Source: a filamentous cyanobacterium ESFC-1 (GTDB taxonomy: Bacteria; Cyanobacteriota; Cyanobacteriia; Cyanobacteriales; Spirulinaceae). From it: DNA of 64,000 nt. Every line of letters begins with the position of its first letter. Position 1 is the stretch's first letter. The stretch is taken from positions 2,440,657-2,504,656 of the forward strand of contig KB904821.1 in assembly GCA_000380225.1 (NCBI GenBank), written 5' to 3'. Both the position numbers and the translations under genes were made by a program. This document shows positions 36,901 through 44,761 of the stretch, piece after piece. The notes under the pieces are model-generated. The model saw only the letters and a program-made list of their open reading frames with translations. It was not told where the DNA came from and did not search any database.

Positions 36901-37177
36901 GCAAAACCCGCAGCCACAACATTTCCTGTTCGGGGGGAATAGAAATAATCTCGTTAATTTCGAGGGGTTGCCACAGAGTTTCTGTCGTTGTAGAATTAAA
37001 CGGATTCTGCCCAGAATATTGCCAATTTTGGGTTAACTGAATCGGGGCTACTTCAGCAGTATTTTGTAAATTAACTTGACCGTAACCGGGTGACAGAAAA
37101 AAGTTACATAACACCAGGAAACACATTCCGAAGCCCAGGAAAATTTGGGCATGGAGGGAACGAAATCCAAGCCGCAT
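33935..37177 (-). CDS. 7TM sensor histidine kinase - receiver - class III adenylate cyclase
   Basis: 1080 residues. N-terminal signal/TM (about 10-32), a periplasmic 7TMR-DISM-type domain (about 45-190), seven membrane helices (about 195-390), a coiled coil, HisKA ELRTPLNGIIGIAESL (His about 429), an intact HATPase (QILSNLVGNGIKFT, VSDTGIGIP, GGMGLGLAI), a receiver (ILIVDDDPVNRQVL, Asp in LILLDIMMP about 731) and a cyclase domain from about 835 (LFSDIRSFTTLSE, FVDKYIGDAVMALF, VISDAVNLASRLEG). Both metal Asp residues and the adenine-specifying Lys and Asp are present, so cAMP is the likely product. It is thus a membrane receptor driving cAMP output through internal phosphorelay, comparable to CyaC of filamentous cyanobacteria but with a different sensor. 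Confidence 0.9.
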   Translation of the reverse strand: MRLGFRSLHAQIFLGFGMCFLVLCNFFLSPGYGQVNLQNTAEVAPIQLTQNWQYSGQNPFNSTTTETLWQPLEINEIISIPPEQEMLWLRVLLPEVDLDMPYFYVRGIPHLLDVYLGSQKIYTDNRLTENKDIVPSHNVWSIIALPWREVNADYLYFQVYVGNQDYYHLVAADPPIIGAQVDLVRRIILKNISKVALGFFFILCGLFPLIFSLFKQNQKIYRAFGLLCFTVGIYTITKIESVRLLLGDADLIYYIHFISFYFTPFTVGYFFEKVFSDQKSKFVRRLWQIMLLSALISLFLLFSRVVPIPQTFYLTQFFGIFGSLILIAIAIRYARQGSFEAKLFTIGFSLFLLFAVYDVINYVFAANNDGTSFYDWGLLVFITFLAIMLERRFTEANRQLKQYATQLQEKNQKLQELNQLKDEFLANTSHELRTPLNGIIGIAESLMEGVTGELPDPTISNLSLIVYSGRRLTQLVNDLQDFSQLQHQNITLSLKPVGLREMTEIVLKISQPLVGNKSIQLINDIPPNTPLVDADENRIQQILSNLVGNGIKFTESGEVRVSRRVVDGFLEITVSDTGIGIPSEKFERIFAVFEQGDGSISRKYGGMGLGLAISKQLIELHQGTIRVESEVNRGSKFIFTVPISNSQVAIPSTGTVSRVLVPRETSENQPISTPTAITENQGSFNILIVDDDPVNRQVLLNYLALENYIVTQAEDGLEALNLLEQGYRPDLILLDIMMPQMTGYEACQRIRSQYSSGELPIVLLTAKIQVSDLVEGFDSGANDYLTKPISKKELLARLKTHLRLAKVNIAYGRFVPHEFLKFLHRDSIVEVKLGDQVQQKMSVLFSDIRSFTTLSESMSPKDNFDFLNSYLGRVGPIIRNHQGFVDKYIGDAVMALFPETADYALQAGIEMQKCVGGYNTETRENHQPAIAIGIGIHTGNLMLGTIGEEQRMESTVISDAVNLASRLEGLTKTYGADLIISDRTLLSLTNPEEYYTRFLGSVRVKGKRQPVSIFEVYDADGDRLKTFKQETKDVFEQAVLLFQDGNFREASLIFQELQQQNSQDRVIQLYLERSLTINNV

Positions 37178-37338
37178 AATTGAAGTCTCCGAGAAATAAA
37201 ATAGAGAGCGAATGCCAATGTAAACTAAAGATACCTTGCTTGAGCGCTTCGCGATCGCCCAACACCCTGATTGAAGCTATGCTAACTATACACGCGATCG
37301 CGACGAGAAAAAGCGCGATCGCGTGGCTTATCAAAACC

Positions 37339-37971
37339 TTAAACGACTTTCTTAAAAATCACCGAAAAATTGTTCGCAGGCATCTCTATCACCTCCTGCA
37401 ATTCTAACTGCTGGGCTTGCGCCGCCGATACCACCGCTTCGAGATGACGCACCCCCCATTCAGGATTTTGGGCTTGCAACGACGCATCAAAACTGGCATT
37501 ACTCGGCGCAGTATGCCCATTATGGCGCTGATAGGGGCCGTAGAGATACAAAACCCCGCCAGAGGGTAAAATGCGATTTGCCCCCGCCAGCAAGCCCAAA
37601 CCTGCCGACCAGGGCGAGATATGAATCATGTTAATATTCACCACAGCAGTAATCTCCAGCGAGTTTAACTTCGCATCCGTCTCCACCGGCCAGGGTTCGG
37701 TACTCGCATCCAAAGCAATGGGGGTCAGCAAATTGTCCCCTGGGACTTCCTCCCCCCACGCCGCAATACTTTCCCGTAACATGGGATTCGGGTCACTCGG
37801 TAGCCATTGAAGGGGTTGCAAGCGTGGGGCAAAATAAGCCGCGTGTTGCCCCGTCCCACTGGCTATTTCTAACACCGTACCTGTCGGCGGCAAAACCCGC
37901 TTCAATACCGCTAAAATCGGGTCGCGGTTGCGTTCGGTTGCTGGCGCAAATTGTCGTTGGTCGTTGGTCAT
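37339..37971 (-). CDS. DUF938 SAM-dependent methyltransferase-like protein
   Basis: 210 residues. SAM-binding motif VLEIASGTGQHAAYFAPRL (about 34-52), LQWLPSDPNPMLRES, NINMIHISPWSAGLGLLAGANRIL and YGPYQRHNGHTAPSNASFDASLQ are the DUF938 signature. The substrate is unknown. The first codons (MTNDQRQ) are encoded by the end of the adjacent heptamer array, the same seven residues that begin the unrelated dusA protein at 43097. Confidence 0.85.
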   Translation of the reverse strand: MTNDQRQFAPATERNRDPILAVLKRVLPPTGTVLEIASGTGQHAAYFAPRLQPLQWLPSDPNPMLRESIAAWGEEVPGDNLLTPIALDASTEPWPVETDAKLNSLEITAVVNINMIHISPWSAGLGLLAGANRILPSGGVLYLYGPYQRHNGHTAPSNASFDASLQAQNPEWGVRHLEAVVSAAQAQQLELQEVIEMPANNFSVIFKKVV

Positions 37972-37973
37972 GG

Positions 37974-38203
37974 GTTATTGGTTGTTGGTTATTGGTTATT
38001 GGTTGTTGGTTGTTGGTTGTTGGTTGTTGGTTATTGGTTGTTGGTTGTTGGTTGTTGGTTGTTGGTTGTTGGTTGTTGGTTGTTGGTTGTTGGTTGTTGG
38101 TTGTTGGTTGTTGGTTGTTGGTTGTTGGTTATTGGTTGTTGGTTGTTGGTTGTTGGTTGTTGGTTGTTGGTTGTTGGTTGTTGGTTATTGGTTATTGGTT
38201 GTT
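37974..38203. repeat. Long heptamer (STRR) array GTTGGTT
   Basis: About 32 tandem 7-bp units, mostly TTGGTTG with a few TTGGTTA, the longest array in the window. It is followed at once by a GGGCGGGGAAAAGAGCGCCCC hairpin (38204-38227). It lies between the DUF938 gene and gpsA. Confidence 0.95.
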
Positions 38204-38495
38204 GGGCGGGGAAAAGAGCGCCCCTACAAGCCCACTGCCCAAAAAACTGATGACTGATGACTGATGACACTCGCGCGAAACTTAAATTTATTTTTTGAGG
38301 CTGTAATCTTTATACAGCATAGCTTTGAGCCTCTTTTAGAATTTACCCTGTAGGCCAAAGTTTCTGACCCCCTTTGGAGGGGCTTGCATCCCCACTCCCC
38401 CCACTGCCTACTGCCCACTGCCCACTGCCCCTTAGATGACTGTTAATAGATACCATAATAAAAAAGCAGTTTGAACTCGTTGAGCGAAATTACCC
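38204..38495. other. Repeat-rich gpsA upstream region
   Basis: Holds the hairpin repeat, ACTGATG heptamers (38246-38270), ACTGCCC units (38400-38430) and CCCCTTAGATGAC as near other genes. An unrepeated stretch at about 38280-38395 shows no gene. The gpsA promoter is presumably within 38430-38495. Confidence 0.6.
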
Positions 38496-39440
38496 GTGAG
38501 TACCGAAAAAAAGACATTAACCGTATTAGGCGCAGGCGCGTGGGGAACAGCACTCGCGAGTCTCGCTTCTTACAACGACCATGAAATTAAGATGTGGTCG
38601 CGCAGTCGTCCCGAACCCTTATCCGAACAGATTAAAGGGGCTGATGTTATCTTGTCGGCAGTTTCCATGAAAGGGGTCAGACCCACGATTGAGAAACTCC
38701 AAGCCCTCGATATTCCCGATGATGTTATCTTCGTCACCGCCACCAAAGGCTTAGACCCGGAAACCCTGGATATGCCTTCTCATTTGTGGCAAGCGGCTTT
38801 CCCCAATCATCCTGTAGTCGTGTTGTGCGGGCCGAATCTCTCCAAAGAGATTAAAAACGGCCTTCCTGCCGCTACCGTAGTCGCCAGCGAAGACGAAAAA
38901 GCCGCCGAAACCGTCCAAACCCTGTTTTCTTCAGATACCTTTCGGGTGTACATCAATACCGACCCCGTGGGAACCGAATTAGGCGGAACCCTCAAAAACG
39001 TGATGGCGATCGCGGCCGGAACGTGCGATGGTATGAAATTGGGAACGAATGCCAAAGCCGCCCTCCTCACCCGCGCCTTACCGGAAATGATTCGCGTCGG
39101 GACACAACTCGGCGCGGCCACCGAAACCTTTTTCGGCTTATCCGGCTTAGGCGACCTCCTGGCCACCTGCGACAGCCCCCTCTCGCGGAACTATCAAGTG
39201 GGCTACGGCCTCGCCCAAGGCAAAACCCTAGAGCAAGTGCTAGAAGACCTCGAAGGAACCGCCGAAGGGGTCAATACCGTTCGAGTTTTGGTGAATTTGG
39301 CTAATAAAGAACGAATTTCCGTTCCCATTTCCCGCCAAGTCTATCGCCTGATTAACGGCAAAATTACCCCCAAAGAAGCAGTACAAGCTTTAATGGAACG
39401 AGATTTGAAACCCGAATTTGACGACCTCGAATTTCAATAA
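38496..39440 (+). CDS. gpsA: NAD(P)-dependent glycerol-3-phosphate dehydrogenase
   Basis: 314 residues from a GTG at 38496. Rossmann motif VLGAGAWGTALAS (about 10-22), VTATKGLDPETLDMPS, VVLCGPNLSKEI, GTELGGTLKNVMAIAAGTCDG with the catalytic Lys, and FGLSGLGDLLATCDSPLSRNYQVG. It makes sn-glycerol-3-phosphate for phospholipid synthesis from dihydroxyacetone phosphate; cytosolic. Slightly short at the N-terminus of the family but complete in motifs. Confidence 0.95.
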   Translation: MSTEKKTLTVLGAGAWGTALASLASYNDHEIKMWSRSRPEPLSEQIKGADVILSAVSMKGVRPTIEKLQALDIPDDVIFVTATKGLDPETLDMPSHLWQAAFPNHPVVVLCGPNLSKEIKNGLPAATVVASEDEKAAETVQTLFSSDTFRVYINTDPVGTELGGTLKNVMAIAAGTCDGMKLGTNAKAALLTRALPEMIRVGTQLGAATETFFGLSGLGDLLATCDSPLSRNYQVGYGLAQGKTLEQVLEDLEGTAEGVNTVRVLVNLANKERISVPISRQVYRLINGKITPKEAVQALMERDLKPEFDDLEFQ

Positions 39441-39455
39441 GTCTCCCATGACCAC

Positions 39456-39690
<235 letters not shown>

Positions 39691-40740
39691 ATGCTGATGA
39701 CTGAAACAAAAGCCCCCCTAAAGATTGGCTCACTCACCCTGCATAGCCGCGTCTTGCAGTCTCCCCTGTCCGGTGTGACTGATTTGGTGTTTCGGCGTTT
39801 AGTGCGCCGTTATGCCCCGGATTCGATGATGTATACAGAAATGGTCAATGCTCGCGAATTGCATCATTTACGCCAAATGGCTTATGTGATGGATGTAGAC
39901 CCCCAAGAGCGACCGATTAGCATTCAACTTTTTGATTGTCGCCCGGATTTCATGGGAGAAGCGGCGCAAAAAGCCGTGGCTCAGGGAGCGCAGACCGTTG
40001 ATATTAACATGGGCTGTCCGGTGAATAAAATTACCCGCAAAGGCGGTGGCTCGTCGTTGCTGCGTCAGCCAGAAGTGGCGCAAACCTTGGTGCAAGCGGT
40101 AGCAAAAGCCGTGGATGTTCCCGTGACGGTTAAAACCCGTTTGGGTTGGGATGACAACGAAATTAATATTCTCGATTTTGCCCAACGGATGGAAGACGCA
40201 GGGGCGCAAATGCTCACCCTCCACGGACGCACCCGCGCTCAGGGGTACAATGGGTCGGCTCGTTGGGAGTGGATTAAGCAAGTCAAAGACAAGCTCTCAA
40301 TTCCCGTGATTGCCAACGGCGATATTACCTCGGTTGAAGCGGCGGTGCAATGCCTGGAAATGACCGGGGCAGATGGGGTGATGTGCGCTCGCGGTACATT
40401 GGGTTATCCGTTTCTCGTCGGAGAAATTGATTACTTTTTGAAAACTGGCCAGAAATTACCGCCGCCGACGGTGCGCGATCGCTTAGAATGTGCCAAAGAT
40501 CATTTACGGGGTCTGTGGGAATACAAAGGTCAAAAAGGGATTTTTCAATCTCGTAAGCACATGGCCTGGTATTGCAAAGGTTTTCCCGGTGCGTCAGCAT
40601 TACGGCAAAAACTCTCGCGGCTCGAAAGCGTCGAAGAAGGTTGCGACCTCCTCGACCAAGCCATCATTACCGCCACAGAAAGTCCCCCCAGCACTTCCTC
40701 ACTGCGGGAAGGATGCTCTATGATAATCGGGTGTATCTAA
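39691..40740 (+). CDS. dusB: tRNA-dihydrouridine synthase, DusB type
   Basis: 349 residues. Flavin TIM barrel: [44 protein letters not shown], the catalytic Cys in [69 protein letters not shown] and [12 protein letters not shown]. It reduces uridine to dihydrouridine in tRNA. The ATG at 39691 and the next ATG at 39697 are both plausible; the sequence around them matches the composite repeat also found before the sulfurtransferase gene. First gene of a likely three-gene operon. Confidence 0.92.
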   Translation: MLMTETKAPLKIGSLTLHSRVLQSPLSGVTDLVFRRLVRRYAPDSMMYTEMVNARELHHLRQMAYVMDVDPQERPISIQLFDCRPDFMGEAAQKAVAQGAQTVDINMGCPVNKITRKGGGSSLLRQPEVAQTLVQAVAKAVDVPVTVKTRLGWDDNEINILDFAQRMEDAGAQMLTLHGRTRAQGYNGSARWEWIKQVKDKLSIPVIANGDITSVEAAVQCLEMTGADGVMCARGTLGYPFLVGEIDYFLKTGQKLPPPTVRDRLECAKDHLRGLWEYKGQKGIFQSRKHMAWYCKGFPGASALRQKLSRLESVEEGCDLLDQAIITATESPPSTSSLREGCSMIIGCI

Positions 40741-40753
40741 TCCATCGAGAACA

Positions 40754-41875
40754 ATGGCCAGCTCCTCTAAAATCGATGAAGTCGTCCAAGCCTTAGAACA
40801 ACACGAAAACGCTTTGCGGATTCGTAAACTCATCTATTGCACCTGTCATCACCAGTGGGAAAATAACTCTGAAATTCTCCAACAAATTCCCCTCGCAGAA
40901 TTACTTGAAGAATTAAGAGATTTAAACTCCACCGTCGATCAACTCAGTACTTCTTTATATAGTATTGTTAAACAACTCAACCGTAAAACGGAATACTCTC
41001 TCCTTGCCAATACAATTATTAGTTATATGGGGCCGCTTTACAGCGAAGAAGCGGAAGCAACCCAAATAGTCGCTTTTACCCCCAAATCTCGCGATTCTCT
41101 CAATAAATATCCGGTTCCCGTCCAAGCCATTGTTCAAAATTTAGAATCCTACGAAGATACAATGCGAATCCGCAAAATGTTGTATTGTATCTGTCATAAC
41201 GAATGGCAAAATAACCCGGCAGTTTTACTCAGAATTGACCTCGAAGAATTAATCCAACAAACTTATAATCTTTACCCCAGTCTGGATGAATTAAGCATCG
41301 CTCTTTATGACATTGTAGATAGCTTAAATCGTAAAGCCGAATATTCTTTAGTTGCGAACATTATTATTAGCCAACTCGGCCAACTGTATCAAGCCAACGA
41401 CGACTCAACCCACTTAAACCAAAATACCCAAGCCCAATTAGGAGACACCGCCGTTCAATACTTTGCCGTCACCTCAGCCCAAGCTGAAACTGCGAGTGCT
41501 GATGCTGCCACTGAGGTAGAAAACCCGTCCGAATCTTACCCAGAAACCGAAACAGAAACGGAAGTTCCCACTCGCGTTTATGACCTGTTTGATATTCGTT
41601 TAGCGGTGATGAAATATTGCAATCCCCTACGGGCGAAAATTGTAGCCTTTTCAACCTTATATCAGCGTTACGATAGCCACGAAAAAGATTGGTCTAGTCT
41701 GAGAACCAGTGATTTTGATGAATTAATCCTGCAACTTTATGAAACCCATGAAACTCTACCAAACTTAGAATCAAAGCTGTATGAAACAGCGAATAACTTA
41801 GAGCAGCCCAGCGAATATTTACAAGCTGCTAATGCCATCGTTAAAGCCATCAAGCCCTTTTACGAAACCTACTAA
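40754..41875 (+). CDS. Protein of unknown function with three ~92-residue repeats
   Basis: 373 residues, not recognised. The sequence holds an internal triplication: about 7-97 (QALEQHENALRIRKLIYC), 118-208 (QNLESYEDTMRIRKMLYC) and 285-373 (KPFYETY end). Repeats 1 and 2 are closely similar: RIRK-LIYC-C-H-EW-NN, a helical LLEEL-LY-LDxLS-LY-IV, then LNRKxEYSLLANxIIS-GxLY. Repeat 3 is more diverged. A linker (about 212-280) is acidic and low in complexity. All-helical, soluble, cytosolic. Starts 13 nt after dusB and ends 15 nt before a pentapeptide-repeat gene. Confidence 0.7.
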   Translation: MASSSKIDEVVQALEQHENALRIRKLIYCTCHHQWENNSEILQQIPLAELLEELRDLNSTVDQLSTSLYSIVKQLNRKTEYSLLANTIISYMGPLYSEEAEATQIVAFTPKSRDSLNKYPVPVQAIVQNLESYEDTMRIRKMLYCICHNEWQNNPAVLLRIDLEELIQQTYNLYPSLDELSIALYDIVDSLNRKAEYSLVANIIISQLGQLYQANDDSTHLNQNTQAQLGDTAVQYFAVTSAQAETASADAATEVENPSESYPETETETEVPTRVYDLFDIRLAVMKYCNPLRAKIVAFSTLYQRYDSHEKDWSSLRTSDFDELILQLYETHETLPNLESKLYETANNLEQPSEYLQAANAIVKAIKPFYETY

Positions 41876-41890
41876 AACGACCGAATCAGT

Positions 41891-42883
41891 ATGGATGCTC
41901 ACGAATTAATCCAGCGTTATGAAGCTGGCGAAACACAATTTGCTGGCGTTAATTTAAGCGGAATTAGTATCTACGAAGCCGACCTCATTGGCATTGATTT
42001 GAAACAGGCTAACTTACAAAATGCCCGCTTAATTTTTGCTTATCTCAGTCGTGCCAAACTCACCAAAGCGAACTTAATTGGCAGTAAATTAAGTGGTGCA
42101 AATTTGAATCAAGCCATGTTAATGGGGTCCAATTTACACAACGCAGATTTACTCGGTGCATCCCTCCAAGAAGCCGATTTACGCAGTGCTGATATTACCT
42201 TGGCTAACTTGATGGATGCTAACTTAATGGATGCTGATTTGCGCGGTACAGATTTGAGTGGCGCAAATTTAACGGGGGCTTGTTTGCGCGGGGTAAATTT
42301 ACGAGAAGAAAAACGTATTTATACCGCAAATTTAACCGGAGCAATTTTACATAAGGTTGATTTACGCGGCGCAGATTTAAAAGGCGCAGATTTAGCCAAA
42401 GTTAACCTCAGCAATGCCAATTTACAGGAAGTTAATTTCCGGGATGCAGACTTAAGCGAAGCGGATTTAAGTGGGGCGGATTTGAGTGGGGCTTTTCTCA
42501 CGGAAGTTAATTTAAAATCAGCGAATTTGGCAGGCGCAAACTTACTAAATGTAAAATTAGAACGAGCCATTTTAAGCGAGTCAAACCTTACCGGAGTCAA
42601 TTTACAAGGCTCGGTCATGCCGGATGCTAAACTGGATAAGACTCTCCTTAGTAATGCCAATATCAGCTATGCTCGCCTGAATCGCGTGGATTTGAGTCGG
42701 GCTGATATGCGAAATGTTGATTTAACTGAAACCGATTTAATTGAGGCTTATTGCGCTCGCACGAATTTAATGGGGGCGAATTTAAAGGGGGCAAATTTAA
42801 CTCGCGCTGAGATTAGTACCGCGAATTTAACTTGGGCTGAGTGGACGGGGGCAACAATGCCCGATGGTAGCGACCACGATTAA
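41891..42883 (+). CDS. Pentapeptide-repeat protein
   Basis: 330 residues. After about 20 residues the chain is a near-continuous run of A(D/N)LXX pentapeptides (ANLQNARLIFAYLSRAKLTK, ADLSGADLSGAFL, ANLTRAEISTANL) forming a right-handed quadrilateral beta-helix. No signal peptide. Pentapeptide proteins in cyanobacteria are numerous and mostly of unknown role. The 15-nt gap from the triple-repeat protein suggests co-translation and possibly joint function. Confidence 0.93.
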   Translation: MDAHELIQRYEAGETQFAGVNLSGISIYEADLIGIDLKQANLQNARLIFAYLSRAKLTKANLIGSKLSGANLNQAMLMGSNLHNADLLGASLQEADLRSADITLANLMDANLMDADLRGTDLSGANLTGACLRGVNLREEKRIYTANLTGAILHKVDLRGADLKGADLAKVNLSNANLQEVNFRDADLSEADLSGADLSGAFLTEVNLKSANLAGANLLNVKLERAILSESNLTGVNLQGSVMPDAKLDKTLLSNANISYARLNRVDLSRADMRNVDLTETDLIEAYCARTNLMGANLKGANLTRAEISTANLTWAEWTGATMPDGSDHD

Positions 42884-43118
42884 TAATGTACAATTAACAA
42901 TGTACAATTAACAATGTACAATTAACAATGAATAATTAATAATGTACAATTAACAATGAATAATTAATAATGTACAATTAACAATGAATAATTAATAATT
43001 ACCAATTGTAGGGATTTTGGATACCAATAACTAACAACCAATAACTAATAACTAACAACCAATAACTAATAACTAACAACCAATAACAAAGGACAAATGA
43101 CCAATGACCAACGACAAT
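42884..43118. repeat. Heptamer arrays ACAATTA/ACAATGT then ACCAATA/ACTAACA
   Basis: Two sub-arrays, both at 7-bp period. The second reads ACCAATA ACTAACA ACCAATA and onward to ACCAATG ACCAACG, whose last units encode the first residues of the dusA protein. Confidence 0.92.
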
Positions 43119-44086
43119 ATTTAAGTGTTGCGCCGATGATGGAGCGCACAGACCGCCATTTTCGTTACTTTATGCGGCAGATTACGAAGCGATCGCTACT
43201 TTATACGGAGATGGTAACAACTGCTGCTATTTTACATGGCGATCGCGAAAAACTCCTCGGCTTTTCTCCCGAAGAAAAACCCCTGGCGTTACAAGTGGGG
43301 GGAGACAACCCCAACGACCTCTACACCTGCGCTCAAATCGCCGAGGACATGGGTTACGACGAGATTAACCTTAATATCGGCTGTCCGAGTTCGCGGGTGC
43401 AGAATGGCAATTTTGGGGCGTGTTTGATGGCCCAGCCGGAAGTGGTGGCAAAAGCGGTAGAAGCCATGCAGAAAGCCACCGATTTACCCGTGACGGTAAA
43501 GCATCGCATTGGCATTGACGATCGCGATTCTTATGAAGATATGCGAGAATTTGTCCAAGTGGTATCGCAAACCGGGTGTCAGCGCTTTAGCGTTCATGCG
43601 CGGAAGGCTTGGTTACAGGGTTTGAGTCCCAAGGAAAACCGCGATGTTCCCCCCCTACGGTATGAAGATGTTTACCGTCTCAAACAGGAGTTTCCTAATC
43701 TGTTTATCGAGATTAATGGGGGAATTAAAACTTTAGAACAAGTCCGCGACCATTTACAGTTTGTGGATTCGGTTATGATTGGTCGTGCGGCTTATGATAA
43801 CCCTTATTTGTTCGCAACGGTTGACCGGGATTTTTATGGAGAAACCGGGGAAGTGCGCGATCGCCACGACATTATAGAATCAATGTATCCTTATATTGAA
43901 TACTGGACAAATCGGGGCTGGAAACTCAACGCGATCGCTCGTCATTTGTTACAGTTATTTTCAGGTCAACCGGGTACAAAAGCTTGGAAACGTCACATCA
44001 GCGAACACGGTTGTCGTCCGGGTGCGGGGGTTGAGGTGATTCAAGGGGCTTTGGCAAAAGTGCCGCAGCCTCCTGTACTGGTATGA
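43097..44086 (+). CDS. dusA: tRNA-dihydrouridine(20/20a) synthase DusA
   Basis: 329 residues. SVAPMMERTDRHFRYFMRQI, LYTEMVTTAAILHGDREKLL, LALQVGGDNPNDL, the catalytic Cys in INLNIGCPSSRVQNGNFGACLM, VTVKHRIGIDDRDSYEDM, FSVHARKAWLQGLSPKENRDVPPL (typical DusA loop), IEINGGIKTLEQV and MIGRAAYDNPYL. It makes dihydrouridine at positions 20/20a of tRNA. The N-terminal MTNDQRQ is repeat-derived. A strong palindromic terminator-like hairpin follows at 44107. Confidence 0.94.
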   Translation: MTNDQRQYLSVAPMMERTDRHFRYFMRQITKRSLLYTEMVTTAAILHGDREKLLGFSPEEKPLALQVGGDNPNDLYTCAQIAEDMGYDEINLNIGCPSSRVQNGNFGACLMAQPEVVAKAVEAMQKATDLPVTVKHRIGIDDRDSYEDMREFVQVVSQTGCQRFSVHARKAWLQGLSPKENRDVPPLRYEDVYRLKQEFPNLFIEINGGIKTLEQVRDHLQFVDSVMIGRAAYDNPYLFATVDRDFYGETGEVRDRHDIIESMYPYIEYWTNRGWKLNAIARHLLQLFSGQPGTKAWKRHISEHGCRPGAGVEVIQGALAKVPQPPVLV

Positions 44087-44106
44087 CGAGAACCTCGGTT
44101 GCAGCC

Positions 44107-44139
44107 AGAACCCCGGATTCTTTAAGAATCCGGGGTTCT
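44107..44139. terminator. 33-bp perfect palindrome (16+1+16), also likely dusA terminator
   Basis: AGAACCCCGGATTCTT, one T, then AAGAATCCGGGGTTCT. It is a copy of a dispersed palindrome found also at 49740-49772 and in decayed form at 50065-50097. Confidence 0.8.
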
Positions 44140-44220
44140 TTAGTCTGAACGCGATCGCGCAATTGACCTATGATCTAACTAAATTTCGAGCAGGAACAGC
44201 ATAGAACATCATCGTTAGTT

Positions 44221-44496
44221 ATGCGATTTGACTGGGACGAGCGCAAGAGTCAGCTTTTAGAAGAAACTAGAGGTTACACCCTTGCAGAAGTTGCTGAAAT
44301 TTTAACGGGTTACTATGTCGAACGGATGAAACAGGATAACCCCGAACAGTTTATCGCCATTGGCTATTATCAAAATAAATTACTCTCAGTCATTTATGAA
44401 CTTCGTTACGATGAAGAAGGGGAATATATTTGGTTAGTAACCTATTGGCCAAGTACAAAGCGAGAAAGACAGATTTATGAGCAATATTCCTATTGA
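44221..44496 (+). CDS. BrnT-like toxin (DUF497)
   Basis: 91 residues: MRFDWDERKSQLLEETRGYTLAEVAEIL ... QFIAIGYYQNKLLSVIYELRYDEEGEYIWLVTYWPSTKRERQIYEQY. The opening (F-x-WD-x-x-K) and the closing T-x-RERQIYE are typical of BrnT/DUF497 ribonuclease toxins of type II toxin-antitoxin systems, though the middle is diverged. It overlaps the next gene by 20 nt, as expected for the toxin-antitoxin pair. Confidence 0.65.
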   Translation: MRFDWDERKSQLLEETRGYTLAEVAEILTGYYVERMKQDNPEQFIAIGYYQNKLLSVIYELRYDEEGEYIWLVTYWPSTKRERQIYEQYSY

Positions 44497-44761
44497 AGAA
44501 TTGGAACAAAAAATTAATGCGGGAGAAGAAGTAATTGATGATTATTTCGACCCGAAAACAACGCGAGTTGGTCAACCCTATACAAAACTTTCACGGCGGA
44601 AATCGGCAACAATTCAAACTGCTTTAGACCTCCCTATAACAATGTTAGCTGAATTGGACGACCTTGCCCAAGAACTTAATATTAGCAGGGATGCGGCGAT
44701 TAAAATGATGCTGCGGCGTTTTTTAGATGAACATTATTTAGCAAAACGCCATCATCGTTAA
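44477..44761 (+). CDS. BrnA/CopG-like antitoxin partner
   Basis: 94 residues; the C-terminal half (TIQTALDLPITMLAELDDLAQELNISRDAAIKMMLRRFLDE) is a ribbon-helix-helix-like DNA-binding segment, the N-terminus (EELEQKINAGEEVIDDYFDP) would bind the toxin. Overlap with the preceding BrnT-like ORF supports an antitoxin that autoregulates the pair. It ends 4 nt inside the end of a convergent gene. Confidence 0.65.
   Translation: MSNIPIEELEQKINAGEEVIDDYFDPKTTRVGQPYTKLSRRKSATIQTALDLPITMLAELDDLAQELNISRDAAIKMMLRRFLDEHYLAKRHHR

Noticed and set aside
37974..38203. CRISPR array
   Set aside because: Units are 7 bp with no spacers and no cas genes nearby; they are STRR repeats.
37824..38270. Long frames of GCWLLVV or TNNQQPT type in several frames
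   Set aside because: They are readings of the GTTGGTT heptamer array (no stop codons because of its composition), not proteins.
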